64,000 nucleotides of DNA from Salirhabdus salicampi (GTDB taxonomy: Bacteria; Bacillota; Bacilli; Bacillales; Alkalibacillaceae), in NCBI RefSeq assembly GCF_024259515.1, contig NZ_JANBWE010000006.1, positions 1 through 64,000 of the forward strand, given 5' to 3'. The translations under genes were made by a program, and so were the position numbers. Below the pieces are notes generated by a model. It did no database searches and was not told where the DNA came from. It saw only the letters and a list, made by a program, of their open reading frames with translations. This document shows positions 1-7,029 of this stretch, in pieces (positions within the stretch are counted from its first letter, which is position 1; each line of letters opens with the position of its first letter).

Positions 1-98
1 TCACTCCGAAGAGATCAAATTGCTTCCCGCGCTCGACTTGCATGTATTAGGCACGCCGCCAGCGTTCGTCCTGAGCCAGGATCAAACTCTCCATAAAA
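1..98 (-). rRNA. 16S ribosomal RNA, 5' end only (partial)
   Basis: The reverse complement carries the universal 16S 5' sequence: the AGAGTTTGATCCTGGCTCAG primer region (about 93 down to 74) followed by the GACGAACGCTGGCGGCGTGC block and CATGCAAGTCGAGCG. The gene reads leftwards out of the window, so only about 98 nt are present. The mature 5' end is placed near 98 by analogy with other bacilli and may be off by a few bases. It is the start of an rrn operon whose promoters lie at 221-426. Confidence 0.97.
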
Positions 99-297
99 GT
101 TGGAAAACTTGGTCTCTAGCTAAATAACAAAAAATCGAAATTGACATTACTGGTCGTTTTGTTCAGTTTTCAAGGTTCGAAATGAATCGAAACGAGTTGT
201 TTGTCGCTTCAAAATGGCGACTTTATTAATATACCATTTTACCTAGTTGTTGTCAACAAGAAATGATATATTTTTTGTTTGTCGTTTCGCAACGACG
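99..297 (-). other. rRNA operon leader with hairpins and boxA-like antitermination element
   Basis: Between the rrn promoters and 16S. It contains a conserved bacillar leader element around 150-178 (reading minus: CCTTGAAAACTGAACAAAAC), resembling the boxA region used for rRNA antitermination. Two short hairpins sit exactly at the predicted starts of the two proximal promoters: 281-296 (GTCGTT-GCGA-AACGAC, a GNRA loop) and 203-221 (GTCGC...GCGAC), each followed by ACAAACAA or AAACAA. A small AAGTT/AACTT hairpin lies just before 16S. Confidence 0.75.
228..256 (-). promoter_or_regulatory. rrn promoter, proximal (P3)
   Basis: Minus strand TTGACA (251-256), 17-bp spacer, TATATT (228-233). The predicted start near 221 is a G, as is usual for Bacillus rRNA promoters, which are controlled by the GTP level. 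Confidence 0.85.
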
Positions 298-303
298 CTA
301 CTT

Positions 304-332
304 AATATATCACAGCGGTTAAATTCCGTCAA
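304..332 (-). promoter_or_regulatory. rrn promoter, middle (P2)
   Basis: Minus strand TTGACG (327-332), 17-bp spacer, TATATT (304-309). Predicted start near 296-298, again at a G, immediately followed by a GTCG...CGAC hairpin. The unit looks like a duplicate of P3. Confidence 0.85.
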
Positions 333-397
333 CACCTTTTTCGGAAAACAAATATGTTTATCTGAAATAAGTGACAACATTATCAAACCGAGTATCT

Positions 398-426
398 ATT
401 ATATACAGTTTTCTTTTCTATGTCTA
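398..426 (-). promoter_or_regulatory. rrn promoter, distal (P1)
   Basis: Minus strand TAGACA (421-426), 17-bp spacer, TATAAT (398-403). The third of three tandem sigma-A type promoters upstream of 16S. Its -35 is the weakest of the three while its -10 is perfect. Confidence 0.6.
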
Positions 427-441
427 TAGTTTTTTCAGTTA

Positions 442-684
442 TTAACTTTCCTTATTTTTCAAACCTGAAGAGAAATATTTGGAGGGCATATAACGCAAGC
501 AGTCAGATGACCCAGCAACGCGCTTAAATAGACGGAATAGTAGTTGGTACCTTTCCCGCATAGCTCTTTTCACTACGTGGTCAATATGCCTATTATTTAA
601 ATCATGTAAGATTTCCTCCATTTCACGTTTAAGTAGATACTCTAACTCTTTCTTTTCCATATCATTTATCATCATTCCTATCAT
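442..684 (-). CDS. Unrecognised small charged protein (80 aa)
   Basis: I do not recognise a function. The open frame extends up to 732, but the best start is the ATG at 684: AGGAGA lies 7 nt upstream, whereas the in-frame ATG at 690 touches the SD. The product starts MIGMMINDMEKKELEYLL and is rich in Glu, Lys and Arg, with no signal peptide or membrane segment; it looks largely helical (residues ~8-50). One in-frame Cys occurs near residue 62. It lies alone between the divergent pdaB and the distal rrn promoter, so it could read through into the rRNA operon. The organised charged repeats and good SD argue that it is real. Confidence 0.6.
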   Translation of the reverse strand: MIGMMINDMEKKELEYLLKREMEEILHDLNNRHIDHVVKRAMRERYQLLFRLFKRVAGSSDCLRYMPSKYFSSGLKNKES

Positions 685-763
685 AGTCATTCTCCTCGCG
701 ATTAATTTCGTCTTTACATTTTTACCAATCACGTAGATTTTATGAGGAAAAAAACGGCACTTT

Positions 764-793
764 ACATATTCACATCTTGCAGCACATAAACTT
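764..793 (+). promoter_or_regulatory. Candidate sigma-E type promoter of pdaB
   Basis: ATATT at 766-770, a 14-bp spacer and CATAAACT at 785-792 resemble the sigma-E consensus (ATATT, 14-15 bp, CATACAHT). It lies about 25 bp before the pdaB SD. pdaB is known as a sporulation gene, which fits, but the match is imperfect. Confidence 0.45.
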
Positions 794-822
794 GTATAAA
801 AATGTGAGCGGGAGGGACAAGG

Positions 823-1587
823 GTGTCAAATTTTTATACAATTCGAATTCAAAGATGGAAGAAGTGGGTTTTTGTAATATCGGCTGCACTTTTCGCAGCA
901 ATCTATTTGTTTACAGAATTTAGTTCTTTTTCTGTTTTTTCGACAGACAAAGGCCCAGAAGCATTAATTAAAAGCGGGGAAAGCACTGATCAACTAGCAC
1001 TTACCTTTAATATCAGTTGGGGGCAGGAAAAAGTACATGACATTTTGGATGTATTAGAGAAAGAAAATGTCCAAGCTACATTTTTCGTAAGTGGTGAATG
1101 GGCAGAACGTCACCCAGATATTTTAAAGAAGATCACAGATAATAAACATGAGTTAGGTATGCTGGGGTATCGCTATAAAAGTTACGTTAAACAAGATATC
1201 GAAGAAGTTCGAAAGGATCTGCTCCAAGCAAAGGAGACATTCCGTAAGCTAGGGTATTCTGACATTACATTACTACGACCCCCTAGCGGACATTTTAATA
1301 AAGAGGTGCTAAAGTTAACCGAAAAATTCGGGTTTTCAGTTATTTACTGGAGTGTGAATCCTAGTGACTGGAAAAGCCCAGGTACACAAAAAATCATTGA
1401 TCGAGTATTAGATCATGCAAAAGGCGGGGACATTTTGTTATTACATGCTTCCGATGCGGCAAAACAAACAGCAGGAGCGTTAAAGGATATCATTCCAAAT
1501 ATTAAAAAGAAAGGCTTAAAGTTTGTAAATGTATCACAGCTAATCTCAAACAGTTCTTCAAGTAGTTCTCCCTTAGAATCAAAGTAA
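823..1587 (+). CDS. pdaB: PdaB-type polysaccharide deacetylase family sporulation protein
   Basis: 254 aa, the same length as B. subtilis PdaB (YbaN), needed for keeping spores stable late in sporulation. It starts with GTG at 823, preceded by GGGAGGG at ~811-817. An N-terminal membrane anchor spans ~14-32. The NodB fold follows: TFNISWG (61-67), RPPSG (152-156) and LLLHAS (226-231). The first motif normally has Asp (TFD); here residue 63 is Asn (codon AAT). The usual His-x3-His metal motif is also absent (GYRYKSY), as I recall it is in PdaB proteins generally, so hydrolase activity is doubtful. A Ser-rich tail ends the protein. The gene is divergent from the 80-aa ORF and convergent with kbaA. 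Confidence 0.93.
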   Translation: MSNFYTIRIQRWKKWVFVISAALFAAIYLFTEFSSFSVFSTDKGPEALIKSGESTDQLALTFNISWGQEKVHDILDVLEKENVQATFFVSGEWAERHPDILKKITDNKHELGMLGYRYKSYVKQDIEEVRKDLLQAKETFRKLGYSDITLLRPPSGHFNKEVLKLTEKFGFSVIYWSVNPSDWKSPGTQKIIDRVLDHAKGGDILLLHASDAAKQTAGALKDIIPNIKKKGLKFVNVSQLISNSSSSSSPLESK

Positions 1588-1620
1588 GACAGGAAAGCCA
1601 ATGCTTTACCTGTCTTTTTT
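1588..1620. terminator. Bidirectional terminator between pdaB and kbaA
   Basis: GACAGGAAAGC, loop CAAT, GCTTTACCTGTC, then TTTTTT on the plus strand. The kbaA stop codon (1606-1608) lies inside the stem, so the terminator is shared by the convergent genes; the minus-strand tail is poorer. Confidence 0.8.
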
Positions 1621-2259
1621 ATGTTTACCACGACTTGATTTTTTATCATTTTTCCCATCTTCCTTTTGTTGAGACGGTTCAACGATACGATGTAAAACTA
1701 ATAATTGGTACGTATTACATGTTAATAATGAAACAATCATCAACATTATCCAATCTGGATCACCAGTTCTTAACACTGGTACCCATTCAATGATTGTAAT
1801 AACGACCATGAAAAATAATGCAGGAATAAAAGCACGCTTGTTTGTTTCTAAGGCTTTTACATAAGCGACAGCATAACCATATATAAAAATTACAGCAGCA
1901 GTCACAATATAGGGATATAAAGGAACGTCCCCTTCTGCTCCTTTGTAACGTATGTACACTAAGTCAAACAACGTAAAAGCAATCAAAAATACTTGAATTG
2001 GTTTCCACAAACGACGAAACATACTTAGCCCGAACTGGTTTACCGTTAAATAGGCAAAAAAACCCATTTGGCTTACTAAACTAAAAATAAATCCAATACC
2101 GGTAAACCAAAGTAATGTTCCAAAGATTTCCCAAATATTTAAAGGGCTTAAATAAATTGTATAAGAATCAGCCTTAACGAAAAAACTTGTGACGATGGTT
2201 GCAACTGCACCTAATAATAACGTTGTTAAAAATAACCGTACCCATTTCCGACTTGTCAC
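1606..2259 (-). CDS. kbaA: KinB-signalling pathway activation protein KbaA
   Basis: 217 aa integral membrane protein matching KbaA, which in B. subtilis is needed for activation of the sporulation phosphorelay through kinase KinB. Six hydrophobic segments are visible at about 8-28, 45-68, 86-104, 117-135, 145-163 and 169-189, followed by a strongly basic tail (KKSSRGKHKKDR). The start is GTG at 2259 with AGGGGG about 8 nt upstream. It is divergent from gerD and convergent with pdaB; the same three genes are neighbours in B. subtilis. No catalytic motif is expected in this family. Confidence 0.9.
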   Translation of the reverse strand: MTSRKWVRLFLTTLLLGAVATIVTSFFVKADSYTIYLSPLNIWEIFGTLLWFTGIGFIFSLVSQMGFFAYLTVNQFGLSMFRRLWKPIQVFLIAFTLFDLVYIRYKGAEGDVPLYPYIVTAAVIFIYGYAVAYVKALETNKRAFIPALFFMVVITIIEWVPVLRTGDPDWIMLMIVSLLTCNTYQLLVLHRIVEPSQQKEDGKNDKKSSRGKHKKDR

Positions 2260-2332
2260 AATATATCCCCCTACTAGTTCATTTCCTATCGTATTTTAAC
2301 ATGTTCCATTCTTTTTTTCCTCTTATAGTGAA

Positions 2333-2361
2333 GTATAATTTTTCTCGCAATTTCCATATTA
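2333..2361 (+). promoter_or_regulatory. Candidate sigma-G promoter of gerD
   Basis: GTATA (2333-2337), 17-bp spacer, CATATTA (2355-2361), fitting the GYATR...CATNNTA sigma-G pattern. gerD is known to be a forespore, sigma-G dependent gene. The match is by eye only. Confidence 0.5.
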
Positions 2362-2395
2362 ACAAATAGATGCAGTCTGAAGGAGAGATTCAAAC

Positions 2396-3046
2396 ATGCG
2401 GAAATGGTGGTTAAGCATAGTTATTATTCTAACGCTAACAGCCTGTACAGGTGGCGGCGGGCAAGAAAGCGGCCAAGGAAATAATGAGTATGAAACAACC
2501 AAAAAAATGGTTGTTGATATTATAAAAACAGATGAAGGTAAAAAAGCTTTACGAGAAGTATTAACGGACGAGGAAATGAAACAGCAACTCGTTATGGAAT
2601 CAGACATGGTGAAGCAAGCCATTATTGATACTTTAGTGTCGGATCAAGGGAAAGAGTTTTGGAGCAAACTGTTTGAAGATCCGAAATTTATTAAAGCATA
2701 CACAGAAGCCATTAAAAAACCTCAAGAAGATTTAATGAAAGGTCTGTTATCTGATTCTGAATATCAAAAAAAATTAATTGAGCTTTTCCAAAATCCCGAG
2801 ATGACAGATACAATAATTTCCGCCATGAAGAGTCAACAGTTCCGCGAACATTTAGAGTCAACAATTGAGGAAACTTTAAACAGTCCACTATTTAAAGCGA
2901 GAATGACTGAAACATTACTCAAAGCCGCTGAAGAAATGCAACAACAAGGTGGTGGCGGCCAATCTGAAGGAGGCGGCGGCCAATCCGGCGGCGGTGGTGA
3001 TTCTGGCGGTGGAGGTGACTCCGGCGGTGGTGGCGGAGGATCATAA
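2396..3046 (+). CDS. gerD: Spore germination lipoprotein GerD
   Basis: 216 aa. A short signal peptide ends in the lipobox LTAC (Cys17), so the protein is predicted to be lipid-anchored at the spore inner membrane, where GerD is required for clustering of nutrient germinant receptors. The body (~30-180) is helical and matches GerD (TKKMVVDI, LVSDQGKEFW). The start ATG has GAAGGAGAG ahead. Unusual is the C-terminus: residues ~182-216 are almost pure GGGG(Q/D)S repeats, which I do not remember in B. subtilis GerD (about 185 aa), accounting for the extra length. The gene is divergent from kbaA and convergent with salA. Confidence 0.93.
   Translation: MRKWWLSIVIILTLTACTGGGGQESGQGNNEYETTKKMVVDIIKTDEGKKALREVLTDEEMKQQLVMESDMVKQAIIDTLVSDQGKEFWSKLFEDPKFIKAYTEAIKKPQEDLMKGLLSDSEYQKKLIELFQNPEMTDTIISAMKSQQFREHLESTIEETLNSPLFKARMTETLLKAAEEMQQQGGGGQSEGGGGQSGGGGDSGGGGDSGGGGGGS
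2949..3046 (+). repeat. Short in-gene repeat encoding a Gly4-x-Ser tail
   Basis: Degenerate GGCGGTGG-type units with interspersed GATTCT, GACTCC or CAATCC codons encode four to five GGGG(Q/D)S blocks. Third positions vary between units, so this is not a simple recent slippage array. Confidence 0.7.
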
Positions 3047-3080
3047 AAAAATGCCTTGGTTCATCCAAGGCATTTCTCTT
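3046..3080. terminator. Bidirectional terminator between gerD and salA
   Basis: ATGCCTTGG, loop TTCA, CCAAGGCAT with an A-run on the left and TTTCTCTT on the right. It can serve both gerD (plus) and salA (minus, with a TTTTTT run). Confidence 0.88.
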
Positions 3081-3088
3081 CCTAATTA

Positions 3089-4144
3089 CTATTCAAATTT
3101 CTTTGTTACTGTATTAGCAATTGCCAGAAAGATCTTCCCTGTCGGATGGTCCTCTTGGTATACACCAGGAGCGAACTCATGCTCTTCATCATACGGTTGC
3201 TGTAATGGCAAGCGACCAATCACTTCTGTGTTAAGGGCATCAGCAAGCTTGTCTCCCCCACCTTGGCCAAATACATATTCTTTTTGGCCTGTTAACTGAC
3301 TTTCGAAATAGGACATATTTTCAATAACTCCTAAGATTTCGTGGTCAGTCTTTATTGCCATTTGACCTGCACGTGCTGCCACAAATGCTGCAGATGGGTG
3401 CGGTGTCGTGACGATAATTTCCTTACTGGATGGAAGCATGGAATGTACATCCAGAGCTACATCACCTGTTCCAGGTGGTAAATCTAATAATAGGTAGTCT
3501 AATTCAGACCACTCTACTTCCTTAAAGAAACTTGTTAGCATTTTACCGAGCATCGGTCCACGCCAAATTACCGGTGAATTATCTTCTACAAAAAAACCCA
3601 TAGAGATTACCTTAACCCCAAAACGCTCCACCGGGATAATTTTCTCTCCTTTTACTTGAGGACGGCTTTCTATTCCCATCATATCAGGGACACTAAATCC
3701 GTATATATCAGCATCGATAATACCTACTTTTTTACCTAACCTAGCTAACGCTACAGCTAAATTCACCGTTACAGTAGATTTACCAACTCCACCTTTCCCA
3801 CTTGCAATTGAAATAAACTTTGTATTTGTGTTTCCACCTAATAAATTAGCTTCTTGATCTTTTTTTGCCGCTCCTTCAAATTTCGCCAAAACTTCATCTG
3901 ATAACTTAGAGAAACGCAATCCGACTGTATTCGCCCCAGCTTTTTTTAACTCGTTTACAATATTTTGCTGTAATTGCATTTGCTCAGCAGAGTTTGGGTT
4001 TCCAATAGCTAACTTTACACTAACGTGGCTTTTCTCTTCTTTAATGGTTATTTCCTGTATTGCTCCTGTTTCCTTAAATGTTTTATGTAAATATGGATCT
4101 TCAATTGGATCTAAAATTTCTATGACTTGTTCTTTTGTTAGCAA
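3089..4144 (-). CDS. salA: Mrp/NBP35-family ATPase SalA
   Basis: 351 aa if started at TTG 4144, which has AAAGGACGG about 8 nt upstream and gives the family-like N-terminus MLTKEQV; the GTG at 4153 is too close to that SD. Residues ~1-80 form the MIP18/DUF59 domain. The P-loop GKGGVGKS is at 116-123 with DADIYG and DLPPGTGD further on, as in Mrp ATPases. These bind Fe-S clusters in many bacteria; in B. subtilis SalA (YbaL) is a negative regulator of scoC. No CxxC pair is visible near the C-terminus. An extended -10 (TGTTATACT, 4181-4189) could be its promoter. Confidence 0.9.
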   Translation of the reverse strand: MLTKEQVIEILDPIEDPYLHKTFKETGAIQEITIKEEKSHVSVKLAIGNPNSAEQMQLQQNIVNELKKAGANTVGLRFSKLSDEVLAKFEGAAKKDQEANLLGGNTNTKFISIASGKGGVGKSTVTVNLAVALARLGKKVGIIDADIYGFSVPDMMGIESRPQVKGEKIIPVERFGVKVISMGFFVEDNSPVIWRGPMLGKMLTSFFKEVEWSELDYLLLDLPPGTGDVALDVHSMLPSSKEIIVTTPHPSAAFVAARAGQMAIKTDHEILGVIENMSYFESQLTGQKEYVFGQGGGDKLADALNTEVIGRLPLQQPYDEEHEFAPGVYQEDHPTGKIFLAIANTVTKKFE

Positions 4145-4239
4145 GTATGTCACCGTCCTTTGAAAGTTATTTCCAGTTCTAGTATAACATATGTACTTAA
4201 ATTTATAAGGGAATAGGCATTCTTTTATGAAAATTGTGT

Positions 4240-4959
4240 CTATTCCGCATACTCTTCTTCCGTAATAAAACGAAGTATTCCCTCATAAATTGAACCTGCC
4301 ATTTTTAACTGATATTCATCGGTCTTTAGCAAATCTCTTTCATGAGGATTGGAAAGGAATCCTATTTCTACTAACGCTCCAGGTTTACCTGAATGTTTTA
4401 ATAAATATATATTATTAAGGGCCATTGCTTTCCGGTCAGTATTTTTCAAGTTTCTCCTAATTTCGCTTTGAATAAACTTAGCTAAATGCTCACTTTCTTT
4501 TAATGCAGGATTGTAAAAAGTTTGTGCTCCACTCCACTTCTTGGAAGGAATTGCATTCAAATGAATACTGACGAAAAAGTCAGGGTCTTTGTCTTTAATA
4601 AGTTGAACCCGCTTACGGATATCCTCTACCTTCCGTTTGGATAAACCTTTTGTATCCTCAGCAGCTAAATCTCTATCTGTTTCACGGGTCATATATACGA
4701 GAGCTCCTGCTTGTTGTAAGTAATTTCTCAAGTGCTCTGCCGTACTTAATGCGACATCTTTTTCTAATGTCTCATCAGACCCGACGGCACCACCGTCAAC
4801 ACCCCCATGACCAGGATCAATGACGACAATCTTACCTGATAACGGTAATGACCACGCTTCCCAAGTTGATCTTGACTCTGTAGGATATCGCAATAACATA
4901 ATGAGTAAAAACAGGCCAACAACCCATAACGTAATATAAGCTACTCTTTTCTTTCTCAT
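4240..4959 (-). CDS. cwlD: N-acetylmuramoyl-L-alanine amidase CwlD (spore cortex)
   Basis: 239 aa from ATG 4959, which has GGGAGG 8 nt upstream; the in-frame ATG at 4974 overlaps that SD and was rejected. An N-terminal membrane segment (~8-23) is followed by an Amidase_3 domain: DPGHGG (zinc His51), TLEKD (Glu66), SIHLNA (His133) and VEIGFLSN (catalytic Glu198). CwlD works with PdaA to form muramic-delta-lactam in spore cortex, a prerequisite for germination. Neighbours salA and rpsI are as in B. subtilis, except that ybaJ and ybaK, which lie between rpsI and cwlD there, are missing. Confidence 0.94.
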   Translation of the reverse strand: MRKKRVAYITLWVVGLFLLIMLLRYPTESRSTWEAWSLPLSGKIVVIDPGHGGVDGGAVGSDETLEKDVALSTAEHLRNYLQQAGALVYMTRETDRDLAAEDTKGLSKRKVEDIRKRVQLIKDKDPDFFVSIHLNAIPSKKWSGAQTFYNPALKESEHLAKFIQSEIRRNLKNTDRKAMALNNIYLLKHSGKPGALVEIGFLSNPHERDLLKTDEYQLKMAGSIYEGILRFITEEEYAE

Positions 4960-5013
4960 ATACAATCCTCCCATATAATGCTCGTTTAACTATATGGGAC
5001 AAGGAGTGAAATT

Positions 5014-5097
5014 ATGTCTGAAGACAAAACAAAAACCGGTTCGACATCTATCGAAGGGAAGAGACGTACAGCATTCAAAATTCGATATATAACATAA
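5014..5097 (+). CDS. Possible micro-protein of 27 aa
   Basis: A short plus-strand ORF between cwlD and rpsI, opposite to both. ATG 5014 is preceded by AAGGAG with an 8-nt spacing, an almost ideal SD. The product begins MSEDKTKTGSTSIEG and ends KIRYIT; it is basic, with no hydrophobic stretch. The stop overlaps the terminator of rpsI. No convincing promoter was found (a TATAAT at 4975-4980 lacks a -35). It may be a real small protein or chance; I recognise no homologue. Confidence 0.35.
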   Translation: MSEDKTKTGSTSIEGKRRTAFKIRYIT

Positions 5098-5130
5098 AAA
5101 AGACCCCCATCCAAAAAGGATGAGAGCCTT
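5094..5130 (-). terminator. Terminator of the rplM-rpsI operon
   Basis: Minus strand GGCTCTCATCC, TTTTT loop, GGATGGGGGTC (11 pairs including G-U), followed by seven T. It ends about 15 nt after the rpsI stop. Confidence 0.85.
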
Positions 5131-5143
5131 TGAAACGTTGATA

Positions 5144-5536
5144 TTAACGCTTTGAGAACTGTGGTGCACGACGAGCTGCTTTAAGACCGTATTTCTTACG
5201 TTCTTTCGCACGAGCATCACGAGTAAGTAAGCCTTCACGCTTAAGTACAGAGCGATACTCCGGATCAGCTTCAAGCAATGCACGAGCGATTCCTAGACGG
5301 ATAGCTCCTGCTTGACCTGTGAATCCTCCGCCATCAACATTAACGTAAACATCGTAACTACCTTTAGTTTCAGTAATTTCCAATGGTTGGTTTAAAATGC
5401 GACGTAGTGTTTCATATGGGAAGTACTCTTCCGCATCACGTTTATTTACAACTACTTTTCCAGTACCAGGAACTAAACGCACACGGGCAACTGAACTTTT
5501 ACGACGTCCTGTACCGTAGTATTGTACTTGTGCCAA
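5144..5536 (-). CDS. rpsI: 30S ribosomal protein S9
   Basis: 130 aa, the usual length. The start is TTG at 5536 with AGGAGG 9 nt upstream; the in-frame TTG at 5545 abuts the SD and is unlikely. The protein has [12 protein letters not shown] at the N-terminus and the basic tail RRAPQFSKR whose end reaches the decoding centre. It is the second gene of rplM-rpsI, 21 nt after rplM. Confidence 0.97.
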   Translation of the reverse strand: MAQVQYYGTGRRKSSVARVRLVPGTGKVVVNKRDAEEYFPYETLRRILNQPLEITETKGSYDVYVNVDGGGFTGQAGAIRLGIARALLEADPEYRSVLKREGLLTRDARAKERKKYGLKAARRAPQFSKR

Positions 5537-5557
5537 TCTAGTCAACCTCCTTCTTAA

Positions 5558-5995
5558 TTACCCACGAAGCTCGTAAACTTCTGGATTTTGTGCTTGATGT
5601 TTGTGCTCTGGACCAGCATAAACATGAAGTTTTTTCACCATTTTACGACCAAGACTGTTCTTTGGTAGCATACCAGAAACAGCAATCTCAATCATTTTTT
5701 CTGGGTAGTTCGTACGCATTTCATTTGCAGTACGTTGTTTTAAACCGCCAGGGTAGTTAGAATGACGGTAATAAATTTTATCTGTTAGTTTTTTACCTGT
5801 TAAGTTTACTTTGTCTGCGTTCACGATAATTACGTGATCACCAGTATCAACATGCGGTGTGTATGTTGGCTTGTTCTTACCACGAAGGATAGCAGCAATT
5901 TCACTTGCCAAACGACCTAGCGTTTGTCCTTCAGCATCAACAACATACCATTTACGATCGATTTCTTTTTCTTTCGCCATGAAAGTTGTGCGCAT
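5558..5995 (-). CDS. rplM: 50S ribosomal protein L13
   Basis: 145 aa, full length, beginning [20 protein letters not shown], with the family hallmarks [20 protein letters not shown]-like ([10 protein letters not shown]) and NPEVYELRG at the end. AGGAGGG lies 9 nt before ATG. It is cotranscribed with rpsI from a promoter at 6097-6124 and preceded by an L13-type leader. In B. subtilis it follows truA; here it follows folD. Confidence 0.97.
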   Translation of the reverse strand: MRTTFMAKEKEIDRKWYVVDAEGQTLGRLASEIAAILRGKNKPTYTPHVDTGDHVIIVNADKVNLTGKKLTDKIYYRHSNYPGGLKQRTANEMRTNYPEKMIEIAVSGMLPKNSLGRKMVKKLHVYAGPEHKHQAQNPEVYELRG

Positions 5996-6090
5996 GATCG
6001 GTTTCCCTCCTAATTCAATATCAATATATCCATTATCTCAACACGAATAGTTTCCGGGGCTATTTCGTGGTTATGAAATAAAATGCCATA
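5996..6090 (-). ncRNA. L13 leader (putative autoregulatory leader)
   Basis: The ~95-nt leader between promoter and rplM contains the hairpin CACGAAATAG...CTATTCGTG (reading minus, about 6040-6071), in the position of the L13 leader known from Firmicutes. Assignment is by position and overall shape. Confidence 0.6.
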
Positions 6091-6096
6091 AGCTAT

Positions 6097-6124
6097 ATTA
6101 TAATATTCCTATAGATAATGTCAA
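6097..6124 (-). promoter_or_regulatory. Promoter of rplM-rpsI
   Basis: Minus strand TTGACA (6119-6124), 16-bp spacer, TATAAT (6097-6102). It separates rplM-rpsI from the upstream pur-folD block. Confidence 0.88.
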
Positions 6125-6157
6125 GGTTTTGTTGTATATCCTCGGAAATATTTCCGT

Positions 6158-7015
6158 TTATTTTGCAGGTGATAGCTCCGCCTTCAATTCCGCTGCCATC
6201 ACTGTATGTTTTAATAGCATAGAAATTGTCACTGGGCCAATACCCCCAGGCACTGGAGTAATGGCACCAGCTTTTTCTAAGCAAGATTCGTAATCTACGT
6301 CACCAATATTTCCTTCGTTATATCCTGCATCTAGGATCACAGCACCTTCCTTAAGCCATTCACCTTGGACAAATTCCGGCTTTCCTACTGCTGCTACAAC
6401 GATATCAGCATTTTTTACGATTTCCGGTAAGTTTTCTGTTTTTGAGTGACAAATTGTTACCGTAGCATTTTCGTTAAGTAGCATTAAAGAAATAGGCTTT
6501 CCTAATATTGGACTTCGGCCAATAACAACTGCATGCTTACCTTCAATTGGCAGATTATAGTAATGCAAAACTTCCATAATAGCTGCAGGTGTACAACTCG
6601 GAAATTTCCCTTGGTTAAAGGCTACTTGGCCAAACCCTAAGCTCGTAACACCGTCAACATCTTTATCGATATCAATCGTATCAAATGCTAATCGCTCATT
6701 AATGTGGCTTGGAACAGGATGTTGAAGTAGAATCCCATGTACATTGTTATCATGGTTTAACTCTTCGATGACTTGTAACAACTCTTCTGTCGTGGTTTGT
6801 TCTGATAAATGTACTTGCTTTGACGTAATCCCTATACGTTCACATGCGTTCCCTTTCATCCGAACATATGTGGCAGAAGAAGAATTATCCCCTACTAAAA
6901 TAGTTGCTAAACAAGGGGTAATTCCCTTTTTACTAAGAGTTTCTATTCTACTTGTTAACTTTTCTTTTACTTCGGTTGCCACGCGTTTACCGTCTAGTAT
7001 TAATTGATTTTTCAC
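6158..7015 (-). CDS. folD: Bifunctional methylenetetrahydrofolate dehydrogenase/cyclohydrolase FolD
   Basis: 285 aa, normal length. FolD interconverts 5,10-methylene-THF and 10-formyl-THF, the donor used by PurN and PurH. Tyr50 and Lys54 in the YVRMK motif are the expected catalytic pair; GRSPILGKP (about 165-175) is the dinucleotide-binding region and PVPGGIGPVT (about 254-263) the C-terminal signature. GTG start at 7015 with AGGAGGG 7 nt upstream. It lies 130 nt after purD, separated only by a ZTP riboswitch with terminator, so it behaves as the last, separately gated gene of the pur operon. Confidence 0.97.
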   Translation of the reverse strand: MKNQLILDGKRVATEVKEKLTSRIETLSKKGITPCLATILVGDNSSSATYVRMKGNACERIGITSKQVHLSEQTTTEELLQVIEELNHDNNVHGILLQHPVPSHINERLAFDTIDIDKDVDGVTSLGFGQVAFNQGKFPSCTPAAIMEVLHYYNLPIEGKHAVVIGRSPILGKPISLMLLNENATVTICHSKTENLPEIVKNADIVVAAVGKPEFVQGEWLKEGAVILDAGYNEGNIGDVDYESCLEKAGAITPVPGGIGPVTISMLLKHTVMAAELKAELSPAK

Positions 7016-7029
7016 TTCTTTCCCTCCTG

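Noticed and set aside
2949-3299. Plus-strand ORF of 116 codons overlapping the gerD end and salA
   Set aside because: It starts in the Gly-repeat DNA of gerD in another frame, has no SD, and runs antisense through salA.
5102-5130. Terminator for the plus-strand 27-codon ORF
   Set aside because: On plus the hairpin is followed by TTTGAAACG, a poor T-run; it fits the minus-strand rpsI end far better.
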